From assembly GCA_036971715.1 (NCBI GenBank), contig JAVHJL010000005.1:3162001-3226000 (forward strand): 64,000 nucleotides of DNA, in the 5' to 3' direction. The notes under the pieces are model-generated. The model did no database searches. It was not told where the DNA came from and worked only from the letters and a program-made list of their open reading frames with translations. Made by a program: the position numbers and the translations under genes. This stretch comes from Arthrobotrys musiformis. Lineage: Eukaryota; Ascomycota; Orbiliomycetes; Orbiliales; Orbiliaceae. This document shows, piece after piece, positions 22,195 through 32,227 of this stretch (position 1 is its first letter; every line of letters starts with the position of its first letter).

Positions 22195-25100
22195 AGATGG
22201 AGATCCCCCTAGGCAGTACCGCCCTCTGCATGAAAAGGTAAATGGCGGTTGCGGCAGTGCTAAAGCCTTTCCACATTGCAATAATTTTAGGAGCCGCTAG
22301 CATGCTACCAAGGGTTTAAGCATAAACTCGCGAACTCGAAAGTTACCATGTAATATCGCAGTCTCGAAACTAGGAAGCCTGCGCTCGGTCTCGTGCCTCA
22401 CCTTTGCTCAGAAATTTTCCAACACCTACCTGATCTATCGCTATATTCTCTCATGCGGCGGTCTACGAGTGATTAATGTTAAAGCCTCCAACATTTGGAG
22501 GACCGGAAAGTGAGCCTGCCAGCGCTCCAATATTAGTGTCTAGGATGATTATCGTTGGTTATCTTATAATGATGCAACCGTTTAACGTTTGTCGTAGGTC
22601 ACTAATCGAGGGTATGTTTCATATTTCAGACAGCTCTGCGCAGATTGTATTGAAACAACATACTGAAAGGGGGGGCAAACAACGTATGAGATTGCAGGAG
22701 CAGTGGCCTCGAGTCGCATAAGGAAGCTTTGTAAAAGTCGGAGAGAGGCGTGGCAAAGTATTTACTCTGTTGCATGTTGGGGGCAGAAACCTCAGCGCGG
22801 TGCAATTAGTCTTGAAATTTATGATGACAAAACAGCACTTCGACTTCACTCCGTCAAAGACTGCGCCGACAGGAGCTTGGGGCATATGCCTATGTTGGGA
22901 GCTTTACGACTTCTCATTGAGATGTTGGAAATTTTTTAATGGGTTGTTGGCGTTTCAGTGGTTGCGAGACTGACGTTTTAGTTTGATTATATATGGTGGA
23001 AAGTAGGAAACAATCTAGTACTCATTTCTCACATTGTCAGTAACCTCTAGGTCCTTAGGAAGTATGTATGTATCTAAGCAAGTAATTCTAATGCATATGA
23101 AAAGCACTGTTGGGGGAACTGGTTACAAAGGCCTATGAACAAGGGGCGCATAAAGTAACAAAATACAAAACCGTAACTATTAGTTATTTCGGTGTACCAT
23201 CGTCGGAAACCCACCATCTTAGAGTACATGCGCAATGCAATGCAATCTCAGACATCTTAAATATTGCCTAGCTGATAGATACGTCACCATGCTCCACTGC
23301 CCTGCGCTTCTTGGCAACGTTATCGTCTCAGACATTTATCATTTTTCCCTCCAATGGTTTCGCGTTTTGTTAGACAACCGCGCCAATCGGCGCGATTTCA
23401 TTTGCTCGATTACATGCATCCTGCCCTCCAATCGTGATCACAAGATTTCAACACTAGGAATTCAAAAATACAACATAAGTTCGCTTTTTTGGACCTTAAT
23501 TTCGAATTCAGGAATAGTGTTGGTGTTGGTGAAGTTTTATTTCTTGCTCTTTGTAGTTGTGAATACCATTAATTGTTTGAAGTGGCGCGGTTTGAGATTA
23601 TGTCAATGGTCTTCCAGATTTCCACGAAGGTACCCGAAACACCAACTGTATTCTACAAGGCTACGAATGTAACTAGGGTTAGCACAGCCTCTTCAAGAAG
23701 CATGCTCCATCTATGGGTATGAATATTACGTTGGTTCCGAGCATGATTTCGGTTGCAGTAGAGTTGGGCGGGCTTGGGAAAAAAAAACCAAACTATCCGA
23801 GGACCCTTAAGGGGTATGCACCACTAATTTCGAAGGAGTAGGCATCCAGATGTATGGTTGTTGTTCTGTTCAAGTGTCTCTGAGAAGCAAGCGGGCGGGA
23901 TGCAATCGGCATCTTTTCCACCCGCCCGATCTTATTTTTTCAGATGTCGAGATGGTGTGCGGTGGCGATCATGTATTGCCAGCACATCTCGCATATACTA
24001 AATCATCGATCGCCTAGAATATGGCTGCCAACGTTACGGCGGCTTTGGATATTCGCGTTCTGCCGCTAATAATGCGCGGGTACAGTGAAGGATTGTATAG
24101 GACCATGTCGCCTAAATGCATCCTTAAAAAAAAAAAAAAAAGCGAAATCCTTAGCATCTGATATGCTGGCCGTTCATGCAGCCTGTCTGTATAATCTGGA
24201 GCAGGTACATATTGTAGGTGTAGAGGTCTTAAATCCGGACCCTAGAAATACTTTGAATTTTGGGGTTGAGGACGGAGTTGTCTAAGTGTCTAAATATCCC
24301 TTATTCTCGCAGGTGTGAACAGAGGGGTTCCCAGATCTCAAGCACTGTGGTCCTATATATTCATCAATTAATTTGAGCCTGGAGTCCGATGCATTCGTGA
24401 ATTTACAACTACCATTCCTTTGTGCGGTGCTGTTGAATATATTCCTGTGAAGGCTCTTCAACCACAACCCTCGGGCTAACAGGGCGACTGGAACAAGCTA
24501 CGGCAAAAATTTATTCGAACTTCATGGCTGTATCTATCCTGCTTCCCCTCCAGTCGATTCGTGGGACGGCACGGCTGACGCACCCTAATTTGACCCGTGC
24601 CAACGCATATTCGCATATGGTGCATCCTCCAGGCGAAGAATCTAACATAGACGTATATGACACGTTAGAATGCGAGGAGTGCCCCGATCCGCCTCGTCCG
24701 TTCAAGTCAACTATCCACATAGCGTTCGATCTGTAGCGCGACGCCCAATATTTGATTTCAGCGGCGATGAGTCCCTGCAGTTTCTAAGGTCGTTCGTGTG
24801 TTCAGATTCCGTAGTGCCTAGCACGGTGCTAGTGTTCGCTACCGTCAGCCTTCTCATGTCTACCATGAAGAAATACATCAGCACGTATACAGCAGATATA
24901 TTTTCCACGCCGTGTCTGAATATTCTAAATCCTCGAGGCCTCTCCGAAATATATTAAGGTAGTCCCCACCCCCCTTTACACCTTTTACCATAGACTTCAG
25001 AACGTCTTATCCACACTTTCTCCTTCTCTAAGTCCTACGAGCCGATTCGTCGGAGCCCGACAGCAGAAAACAAATGCCCTTGGCGTCCATCGCTTAAGAT

Positions 25101-25249
25101 TTCCGGCCCGCACTGCAGTTTCGTAGTTGAACAGCATACGACTGCTGCAAACGCCACTCGATCGTTCGATCCACCAACAAAAATCCGCTTTCCAGACCTT
25201 TCATTTGTCTCCTACGAAGCAACACCTTTAGGTGGACCTTTCATCAAAT

Positions 25250-26051
25250 ATGTCAAAATTACTAGAGTTTCTCACCAACGGATTCTCGAGACTTGCCTTC
25301 CCAGCCCATTTTAATACTTTCTTCATCTTGAGAATCTCGCATCTTTGCCGAATCATCTTGACGTTTATTTTCGTAGAGGATCAGGTAATATATTTACTAT
25401 GCGTTTCGTCGAATACCAGAGAAAAAGTAGAAACTAACGGCTGGACTTCATATCGAATGGTTTACAAAAGAGAAAGTTTTCTCTGCTTATTTTTTTCGAT
25501 ACCCTGATTTCGACTCTCACAGAACTTGTGCTGGTGTGCAACAAACATACCTCTTGTAAAACCCAGAGCCCTGCGCCCGGGCCTCCCGAAGACACCCACG
25601 AGCAGCGCATAGCGACCCCAAGTTTAAGGTATATGCGAAACCGTCGAACCCTCTTATACTGCCCTCTTATGGCTAAAATTAAATAAACAAAAGATCAAGA
25701 ACTCCAAGTATGGGCTCTGCGTTTCACAGAAGTTTTGCCCCGTATGCCGCGGCCCGAAGCAGTTCCCCCAAGTCAAAGAGGCCACGTTCTCGGCCGTTGT
25801 CAAAGAGGTCTTCAACACTGTACCCCGGCTCACGGACGGAATCTCGCCTTTCGGCCGTAAGTCCACTAGACCGATATCTTAGCTTTCAGGATTACCAGCG
25901 ACAAGCGGATATTGGGAGGTTAGTTGGTGAAGAACTGCTTCGTGACGATTGGGAGCGAGAGCTGTTGTTGGAACCGGGATATAATAGAATTGGTATGACA
26001 ATCAGGAGGCCGGCTACGGGGCTTACTTATGTTTCCTCGTACTCTATCTGA
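25250..26051 (+). CDS. Small Ser-rich membrane protein, family copy C (216 aa, 3 exons)
   Basis: Exons at 25250-25384, 25471-25628 and 25694-26051, with introns of 86 and 65 bp. The acceptor at 25470 was chosen because it restores the family pattern: exon 1 hydrophobic (FFILRISHLCRIILTFIFVE), exon 2 with FFDTLISTLTELVLVC in the place of FFEFLALANSTLTDWM, and exon 3 with a Ser/Arg/Pro-rich run and a tail, DRYLSFQDYQRQADIGRLVG, that aligns with DRFMALDDRQFEADMGRMQG of copy B. Intron phases 0 and 2 are the same as in A and B. It lies on the opposite strand, about 15 kb from copy B, and is the most diverged member; the core motif is only partly kept (STLTE for STLTDW). Function unknown. An alternative acceptor at the following CACAG breaks the frame. 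Confidence 0.7.
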
Positions 26052-26474
26052 TAGTATCCTTCCGGGAGATTCTGGGTAACGCGCGCGATTTCTTTTCATG
26101 GAGTTTTAGGGAGAACTAACCGATTGAGACTTTTTGACGTGACTTTAGAAGACTGTTGTAAGGTAGTACATGTATGATACACAGGTATGCAGGTCGGGAA
26201 TTCCTTGGGTTTGTACTATGTACCGGAAAAATTATTTGTACGTGTACAATGTTGAAGAGGTGTACAACAGCAGAACTTTGATTGCTCGAGATTGTAGACG
26301 TGTTTCGTGTCAAAGAATATTATTCTATTGGATTTATCGATTATGGAAGAATAGGCCCTATAATAATCCCTAGCCCCCGTGCTGCGATGCTTCTCTCCAA
26401 ACAGCATCACTTTATATCCACCAATAAAGAAAAACTGAACCAACAAAACGACCCAAGAGGGTATTGCACTTTTA
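26052..26474. other. Short intergenic region between convergent genes
   Basis: It separates the ends of gene C (+) and the PAN-type gene (-). I see only candidate 3' flanks and no gene. Confidence 0.6.
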
Positions 26475-27659
26475 TTACGTTGAAGCACATGGCCCATAAC
26501 CCCAGGCCTTAACAGTCGACCCGGAACCTCGGCTGAGGGAACGTCTACCACTTGGGCAAAAGCCTGTCGAACAGCCAACAGACTGCTTCCAAGTCCGCAA
26601 AACACAGTCCTTGTTTGAATCTTGGTACTCATAACTGTTACACCCCCTCTTTGCGAAACAACGATTACAACAATCCTTAAAGTCTTTAACCTTAACAGCT
26701 TTAGCGCTCTCAAGATTGGAGCTAGTTAGTTGAGCGGAGATCCTGAGAGGCGACGTGCATGCGGCGGCGAAGGTTGCTGTTGCAGTTCGGGTGGTGGTGG
26801 TAGTTGAGGAGGTCCTCCAGATAGTTATAGATGATGTTCTCACAGTCGTCCTAGTCAAGACACTTGTGACTGTCCGTGTTGTAGTAACTCGGGTAGTAGT
26901 TGTAGTCTTTGTAATGGTGGCAGTGCTCGTCGCGTTAGGGAGGAGGAAGGATGTAAGGAGGATCGTGTAAACGCCAGTCTTCCTTGTAGAGGTGAGGTAG
27001 CATGCTATGAAGGAGGTTAGATTCGCGATCGTTGCTTTTGGAGATGCAATAAGAGAGGGGGGCACTAACAGCAGCTCTCCGGGAAAGGTGTGGCTTGGCG
27101 GACGTCAAGCTCTCTTCGAGCCAAGCATGTCTGCGAGGGCAATCTGGTGGTTGTTGAGATAGTCCTCGTACTATAAATTTGTCAGCCTCGATGTATCCGT
27201 CAATGTATTAATTAAATGTTCGACTTACGTTGTCTTCGTTGACCTCCACCTGGTGGACGTAAAGGTGCGTGTGGTAACTCTTGTAGTCACGCCGGTCCTT
27301 GTCACGACAGCGGAGGTCGGTTTGGTGACTGTTATAGTTCTAGTGGTTGTGATAGTCTTCCAATTGGTAGCTCTGGTTGTTGTAGTCTGCACGACAGTGC
27401 TGGGAGGAGAAGTACATGTTGGACGAGCAAGCGCGTTTTTTGCTTCATAGAGGGATGCCTATGTTAGTTTCCACTATTTAATAGCACCTAGCCGCTACTC
27501 GTCGATATGTATAATGAACTTACAAATTAAAGAGTTGCAGTAGTCCGCAGATGTCACGAAGTAACAACTCACGGGAGGGACAATACAGTGTTCTTTCCCA
27601 CCGAGAACCGCTGTCGAAAGCGCGAGCAGCGCAAAGGCGTAGATATTCGAGAACAACAT
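26475..27659 (-). CDS. Secreted Thr-rich protein with C-terminal PAN/apple-like domain (315 aa, 4 exons)
   Basis: Exons at 27659-27573, 27458-27229, 27170-27070 and 27004-26475; introns of 114, 58 and 65 bp, all GT..AG. Residues 1-20 form a signal peptide (MLFSNIYAFALLALSTAVLG). Two long Thr/Val/Arg-rich blocks (TTTRTITVTK and similar in exon 2; TTTTTRVTTTRTVTSVLTRT in exon 4) look like an extended, O-glycosylated stalk. The last 75 residues hold eight cysteines in a PAN/apple-type arrangement, with DFKDCCNRCFAKRGCNSYEY as the core and further Cys near the end. PAN domains bind protein or carbohydrate, so a cell-wall or extracellular binding role is plausible. No GPI signal is visible at the C-terminus. 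A TATAAG box lies about 142 bp upstream. The plus-strand Val-rich frames here are shadows of the Thr repeats. Confidence 0.75.
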
Positions 27660-27800
27660 GATTTTATATTTAACGAAAGTCTAGAATTAAAATTTATAAA
27701 ACGACGTCCAATGTACTTAACGAGGGGATCGGCCACCACTTGCCTTTTGAGAAAAAAGGTGGGAAAGGAATGGAGAGTGAAACGGGAAATTACGGGGGTA

Positions 27801-27806
27801 CTTATA
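27801..27806 (-). promoter_or_regulatory. TATA-like box of the PAN-type gene
   Basis: TATAAG on the minus strand, 142-147 bp upstream of the ATG at 27659. Confidence 0.4.
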
Positions 27807-28154
27807 AGAACCCCTTATCTTGGGTTTTTGCGGCTGATTAAATTACCTCCAGCTGGCCAACGGAGCCCCTGCATTGCAAAATTCCAGACATTCCCGGATT
27901 AGATATAGTGCCACTGTGAACGCGAAAACCTCCCTTGCGGGATGGGAAATTCTATGCAGAATGGACCAATCACTGAAGTTCCGAAGCGCGCTATCCAATC
28001 GGAAGCCCCTGTCGGGTGAACAAAGCACAGCTTGGCAAAGGCACATATTACAAACGAAATTGCGTCTGCTGCAACCTGCCGCATTGTCACCTTTGGATTC
28101 TCGCAATCGAAAACATCCGGTCAATTGCAAAGAGCTGTCGTTCCACAACACAAA

Positions 28155-28529
28155 TTATGTGTGGAAATTGTTGGCGTGAGGATAGCCTGACTCTGTGTAA
28201 CATCCAAAACTGGCCGCAAACGGACAACAGAACACTGCACTGCGCCCATAAATTCCTATTGCGAGGGCGAACACAACTTTCTCTAAATTGGCATCAGGCT
28301 TTTGGCATGGTATGGAGCCTTTGGTCCCCGCGCGAGTTGGAGGTTGCACTAATCCGGGCTCAGCTGCTTCCTTCATCAAGTTCAGCCTGTATTTGTATTT
28401 AGCCTCAAATTTTTCCAGTTCAGTTGGGCGACTGGTCTCGTACCCAGACGTCACAAAAGGATACCTTGGGCGACCGTATTTGTTATGCATTACTTGACCA
28501 TTATGAATGACCTGTACTCTGTAAACCAA
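28155..28529 (-). CDS. Exon-like frame of unknown gene
   Basis: An open frame of 124 codons whose composition looks coding (SRPTELEKFEAKYKYRLNLM) but which lacks an ATG at its start. Acceptor-like sequences occur just before it (CTTGTAG and TTTACAG), so it may be an internal or terminal exon. One reading links it to the upstream secreted gene ending at 28691 through a donor just before its stop codon; another links it to a short frame starting with an ATG at about 28684. No domain recognised. It could equally be part of a decayed gene. Confidence 0.25.
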   Translation of the reverse strand: MVYRVQVIHNGQVMHNKYGRPRYPFVTSGYETSRPTELEKFEAKYKYRLNLMKEAAEPGLVQPPTRAGTKGSIPCQKPDANLEKVVFALAIGIYGRSAVFCCPFAASFGCYTESGYPHANNFHT

Positions 28530-28690
28530 CCTACAAGCGTGTGCAAATTTGTATCTTCATTTGCAATCGGGATTTAACGAATTGGCAGACTAAACTACAT
28601 TCAGGAAATCCGCGATTTGGTGGATATTTACAAACATAATACAATGTTGGCCCCACTTTTCGTGAATCGCTTTCAGAACGCCCATAACAA

Positions 28691-30043
28691 CTACTTGAAG
28701 TCGAAAAAATCGTCCACGTCCCCAGTATATTGTCCGCCCGGTGGGTAACCAAGAAATGGAGGGGAATCTTGGGCTAATGGATTCCCGCCCTGAGGAGCTG
28801 GCTCTTGAGGCTCTGTCTGTCCTTGCTGCTGCCCTGGCTCGATAGGAATTTGAATATCCTCCTCTTCTATTATTGTCATGGGACTTGTAATTGCCTCCGA
28901 TGGCGCACTACCCCCAGTATTTTCCCCCTCTATATCAGAAGCTCTTAACTGGGCTAGTGCCGCGTCTTCTAGGTCTGAGTCTATGTAAAAGCCCTGGGAA
29001 CGAAGCAAATCGTGTGGTGTATAGCGATCAAGTATTTCCAAAGGAACATAAGCTCCTGTTCTCTGCATCTCTCGGTTCCGGCTCTGGGCTCTCACTATGG
29101 AGCTCGCGTCGGCGAATAGTAACCTTCTTTCTAGAGCCGTGTAGAGCGGAACTAGTCCATTCTCTAGCGGTCCTTGGATGAGAATCCCACCTCGCCTTTC
29201 CTCGCGGTTCGGGTTGGTTCTCGGTGGGCTGCCTTGAGGGTTGGGCCTCAGTGCAACTTCGTCTTCCATTTCCCACCTTTGAGGAGTAGATTCAATTAGC
29301 ATGTCGTATAGATTTTCCCGATCGCTTTCAGTTTGCATTTCCGCCCGCGCAGTGTCCTCTGAGTGGTTCTCTGGGCTTTCGGCATTAAAGAAAAAGTCGT
29401 TCGGGTCAGTTGTCACGTGGCTAATTTCGCTGTCATCCGCCCAGCTCTGGTCTTCTTCGGCGTCACTGTCTGTTCCTTCATCCTCCGACACGAAATACAT
29501 GTCATTTCCTTTCCAATCGTTCCATCGTCGGCCATCGATGTCCGCCCAGTCGTAATCAAAATCTTGAACGTTGACAGCGGCTCCAAACTTCAGCCAAAGC
29601 ATGTAGGATAGTGATCGCGCGATTAACGATCCTTCTTGGATATTCTCACGTGTATATAGATCCCATTCTGGGCTCAAGGTGCTTAAGGCCTTCCAATGCG
29701 TGATGCGCCCGCCGTTCGGCGGTATAACCACCTGTTGTGTGTTGGCTTCTGAGTAAAACGACACAATCGATCTAAGATTCGCCTCGGTACAGGCCGAAGT
29801 GAAAGGGTCGTTGCTTCGGTAAAAGGCGATAACGCGGGGATGAACGTGTGTTTTGCGAATAAGGAAATACGATATTACACCGGACTCTGTCGGCGGAACA
29901 TCATTACAAGCGTATGGATTTTCGACGTCCTCATAGTTGATTGGTGGCCGGAGGAAATGCTCAAGGGTTGCAACTTCGAAAAGAGCTGAGACATGCGAAG
30001 AAAGGAAAGTAACGAAGATCAACAAGAGTGAAAGCGGCACCAT
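28691..30043 (-). CDS. Secreted protein with acidic C-terminal half, family P copy 1 (450 aa)
   Basis: A single frame. The start at 30043 (second in-frame ATG, 16 codons after the first) gives a clean signal peptide, VPLSLLLIFVTFLSSHVSA. The N-terminal domain has two cysteines (YACNDVPP and TSACTE) around the motif RVIAFYRSND, and later LKFGAAVNVQDFDYDWADID. These match IIAFYANNEAC and LKLKPGDTAMLFDEGWAVDS in the gene at 51271-53016, so the two are distant paralogues. From about residue 180 the protein is rich in Asp, Glu, Ser and Gln and probably disordered, with a Gln/Pro-rich end and a terminal DDFFDFK. Family and function not recognised; extracellular location is inferred from the signal peptide. 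The C-terminus may extend into the frame at 28155-28529 if a donor near 28696 is used. Confidence 0.75.
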   Translation of the reverse strand: MVPLSLLLIFVTFLSSHVSALFEVATLEHFLRPPINYEDVENPYACNDVPPTESGVISYFLIRKTHVHPRVIAFYRSNDPFTSACTEANLRSIVSFYSEANTQQVVIPPNGGRITHWKALSTLSPEWDLYTRENIQEGSLIARSLSYMLWLKFGAAVNVQDFDYDWADIDGRRWNDWKGNDMYFVSEDEGTDSDAEEDQSWADDSEISHVTTDPNDFFFNAESPENHSEDTARAEMQTESDRENLYDMLIESTPQRWEMEDEVALRPNPQGSPPRTNPNREERRGGILIQGPLENGLVPLYTALERRLLFADASSIVRAQSRNREMQRTGAYVPLEILDRYTPHDLLRSQGFYIDSDLEDAALAQLRASDIEGENTGGSAPSEAITSPMTIIEEEDIQIPIEPGQQQGQTEPQEPAPQGGNPLAQDSPPFLGYPPGGQYTGDVDDFFDFK

Positions 30044-30713
30044 CCTGGCAGTTTTGCGGGATGTTATCTCCTCCAACAAATTCCTAGCCACAAGTGCAAT
30101 GCAGCCCGCCGGTCAATTGATTTGGTCGCCTACATGGTTCCATGGGGTTGGGTCTCACAACCGACACCAACAACGCGGGAGGAAGCACATATGTGGTGCA
30201 TACGGTCTCATAATAGCGCCGGGCGCCCCGTTCCAGGTGTCACGTCTAGTGCAGGAATATGTCTTAAATCTGCTCTTTCGTATTCATAAGCGTAACGGGA
30301 GAATTGAATAAACTCTACTATATTACAAGAGGTATTTGAATATAAAAGTGGATCTATAATGTTTTGTATAAGGATTTAGGGGTAAGTGGAATTTGAATGG
30401 GGCAATGAAATACACTATAGCGATTAAAATTTTGTATATGCAAAGGGTATGAGGATTGAGAGGGTTATGTATACATGTGGTCAATCAGGGCTGGGTGAGT
30501 GTGTAAAGTCTTTAGCAAGGCGGTTTTGTTTTCGATACAAATGAAACTGTATAAGAGCGCTGGAGTACTGGCGTGGTATTTTCTTTCCAGGTATGGAAGA
30601 AGGTTGGTGACACGAAGCTAATGGCCGAGATATGATAATTTACTGGCCGCCGCGGTCTAGGATGAAGAGGTTTGGTTGGTGGGGGGCGATACCGGGAAGC
30701 CACTTCATTGGAA
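30044..30713. other. Intergenic
   Basis: Holds the upstream flank of the family-P gene and the 3' flank of the helical secreted gene. Nothing else is supported. Confidence 0.55.
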
Positions 30714-32227
30714 TCAAAGGCCCAAAGATTGCAGCTGTGAAACAGTATCGGCGGTGAAATCGGTAGCCGCTTCCTTAACCTAGAAGAATTCATGAGTGTT
30801 AGAAAAAAGATTCGATTTTTCAAGGCATTTTGTTCGGAGGAGTTTGTGGAACTCACCAGCAGCCACTCAGCCGCCGTAGAATTCAAAGCATCCCTGAAAA
30901 TGACTTCTGAGAAGAATCTTGGATTTGCAGCTTGGTCAATATCTCCGGTCGCAGTTACGAATTGGCTTCTCATATTGGAAAACGCTGCTGAAATCCTGGC
31001 GAACCCTTCTATTGCGACATTGAGCTGTGCCAAAGCATTGTTGATGAACCTGAGCACTTGGCTAGATTGAGCACTAATTGCCTTTAGGTCGTCAATCGTG
31101 TCCCAACAGATGGCCCAGGCGGACGCCCTAGCCATTGAATCGATAACGGCGTTGTAGTGGTCCCAGTATGTTGTTTCGGACTTGTCGCCTCGGTCCATCC
31201 TTCTCTGTAAATCATTGACTTTCTTTTCGGCAGCGTCGAGGTTGGATCTCATTCTGCCGAAAGTGGCATCGATGTCGGCCTGGGCGGCGAATAGTCGGTT
31301 TGAGGCAGCGGTCATCAACCGATTATCATCAACCGTACCGGATTGAAACTATTTTACCGACGTTCATGCGTTAGTATGCCCTGTCTATATAGAAGGCTAT
31401 TGGCAACCGAAACGAAGTCGACGCTTCATATCTGCAAACTAGATGCATTCACGAAGGTTGAACCTATTTGACGTACAGATAGCAGACCGCTGTGCATTCC
31501 GGTGGAATTCTGAGACATAGCCAACGTGGCGCTAATGATTCCATCAAGAAGTTGTTTGAGCATTTGAAGTTTTTCCCGGCGCTCTGGAGAGCCTCTCGGT
31601 AAGCCATGCATCTCATCTAGAGTCTTTGCGAGCATGGAGTATATGATCCTGGCGACTTCCGCATATTGTGTTACACGAGTGCCATATTCAACGAACTTTT
31701 GGACAGTATTCCGATGGTAGTATTTAGTATTCCCGTGAATCGAGACATAGGCATCGCGCGCCATCTAATTCGTTTAAGGTACATTAGCCACGCACAACAA
31801 GGCTTTTCAAAAAGTTCTTTTGGCGACATACAGCGTAGAAATCCCCATGCCTAACGATGACATCCCTCATCGAATTGTAGAACTTATCCTTATCATATTT
31901 TGTATTGAAGCTGTTTTCAGTTGCTGGTAGGCTATTCCCAAGAACGACATAACTGTTGAGTGAGCCAAAATTTGCCTCGTCGAGAACAAATCTATAAGGC
32001 GCAGTTGAAGTGACGTCAGCGTACATTTTTTTTCAAGGATTCAATCGTACGTACTTTGCATTAACGAGGAACAAGTTCGGCGATTGACTAATTTCGTCAA
32101 GCAAGGAGCCACTAAACTGTCGGGCTCTACCGGCAGGCATGGCAAACACAGAGCTTATAAGCCCGCCCATTGAGAGGACCCTGACCCCGACGTCAAGCCT
32201 CATTTCGGAATCCTGTGACTGATCCAT
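30714..32227 (-). CDS. Secreted helical protein, toxin-like family, small subunit without hydrophobic core (392 aa, 5 exons)
   Basis: Exons at 32227-32055, 31991-31832, 31764-31477, 31348-30857 and 30779-30714; four introns of 63, 67, 128 and 77 bp with good GTACGT, GTATGT and GTGAGT donors, all in frame, so the gene looks intact. It is a clear paralogue of the gene at 34747-36138: FARISAAFSNM aligns with FARISASVTAI, and IFRDALNSTAAEW with SFRMSLNATAEHW. The protein is almost wholly helical, with heptad-like stretches in exon 4. Relative to the paralogue, about 34 residues are missing just where that one has its Trp/Ile-rich hydrophobic segment. A hydrophobic run (LSMGGLISSVFAMP) near the N-terminus may be a signal peptide; starts at 32203 or 32248 are also possible. 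Architecture recalls the alpha-pore-forming toxin fold, which is inference. Confidence 0.7.

Larger units (their letters stand above)
22078..25249. other. Intergenic stretch
   Basis: No gene is supported. A 145-codon frame at 23235-23672 (+) contains a hydrophobic run but no motif of the A/B/C family and no splice partners. A 70-codon frame at 24524-24736 (+) encodes DTLECEECPDPPRPFK, which might be a fragment of a Cys-containing protein, but it has no signal peptide. Everything else is short and overlapping. Confidence 0.5.
27660..28690. other. Region with unresolved exon-like frames
   Basis: Apart from the promoter of the PAN-type gene, this stretch holds the minus-strand frame at 28155-28529 (listed separately) and, at about 28064-28022 on the same strand, a frame reading FVCNMCLCQAVLC. 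That C-x2-C-x-C group resembles YACRQCLC of the 21-kb secreted protein. I could not join these into a consistent gene. Confidence 0.4.

Noticed and set aside
26755..27450. Plus-strand Val-rich frames that resemble membrane proteins
   Set aside because: They are the antisense of the Thr-rich repeats (Thr codons read as Val on the other strand) of the minus-strand PAN-type gene.
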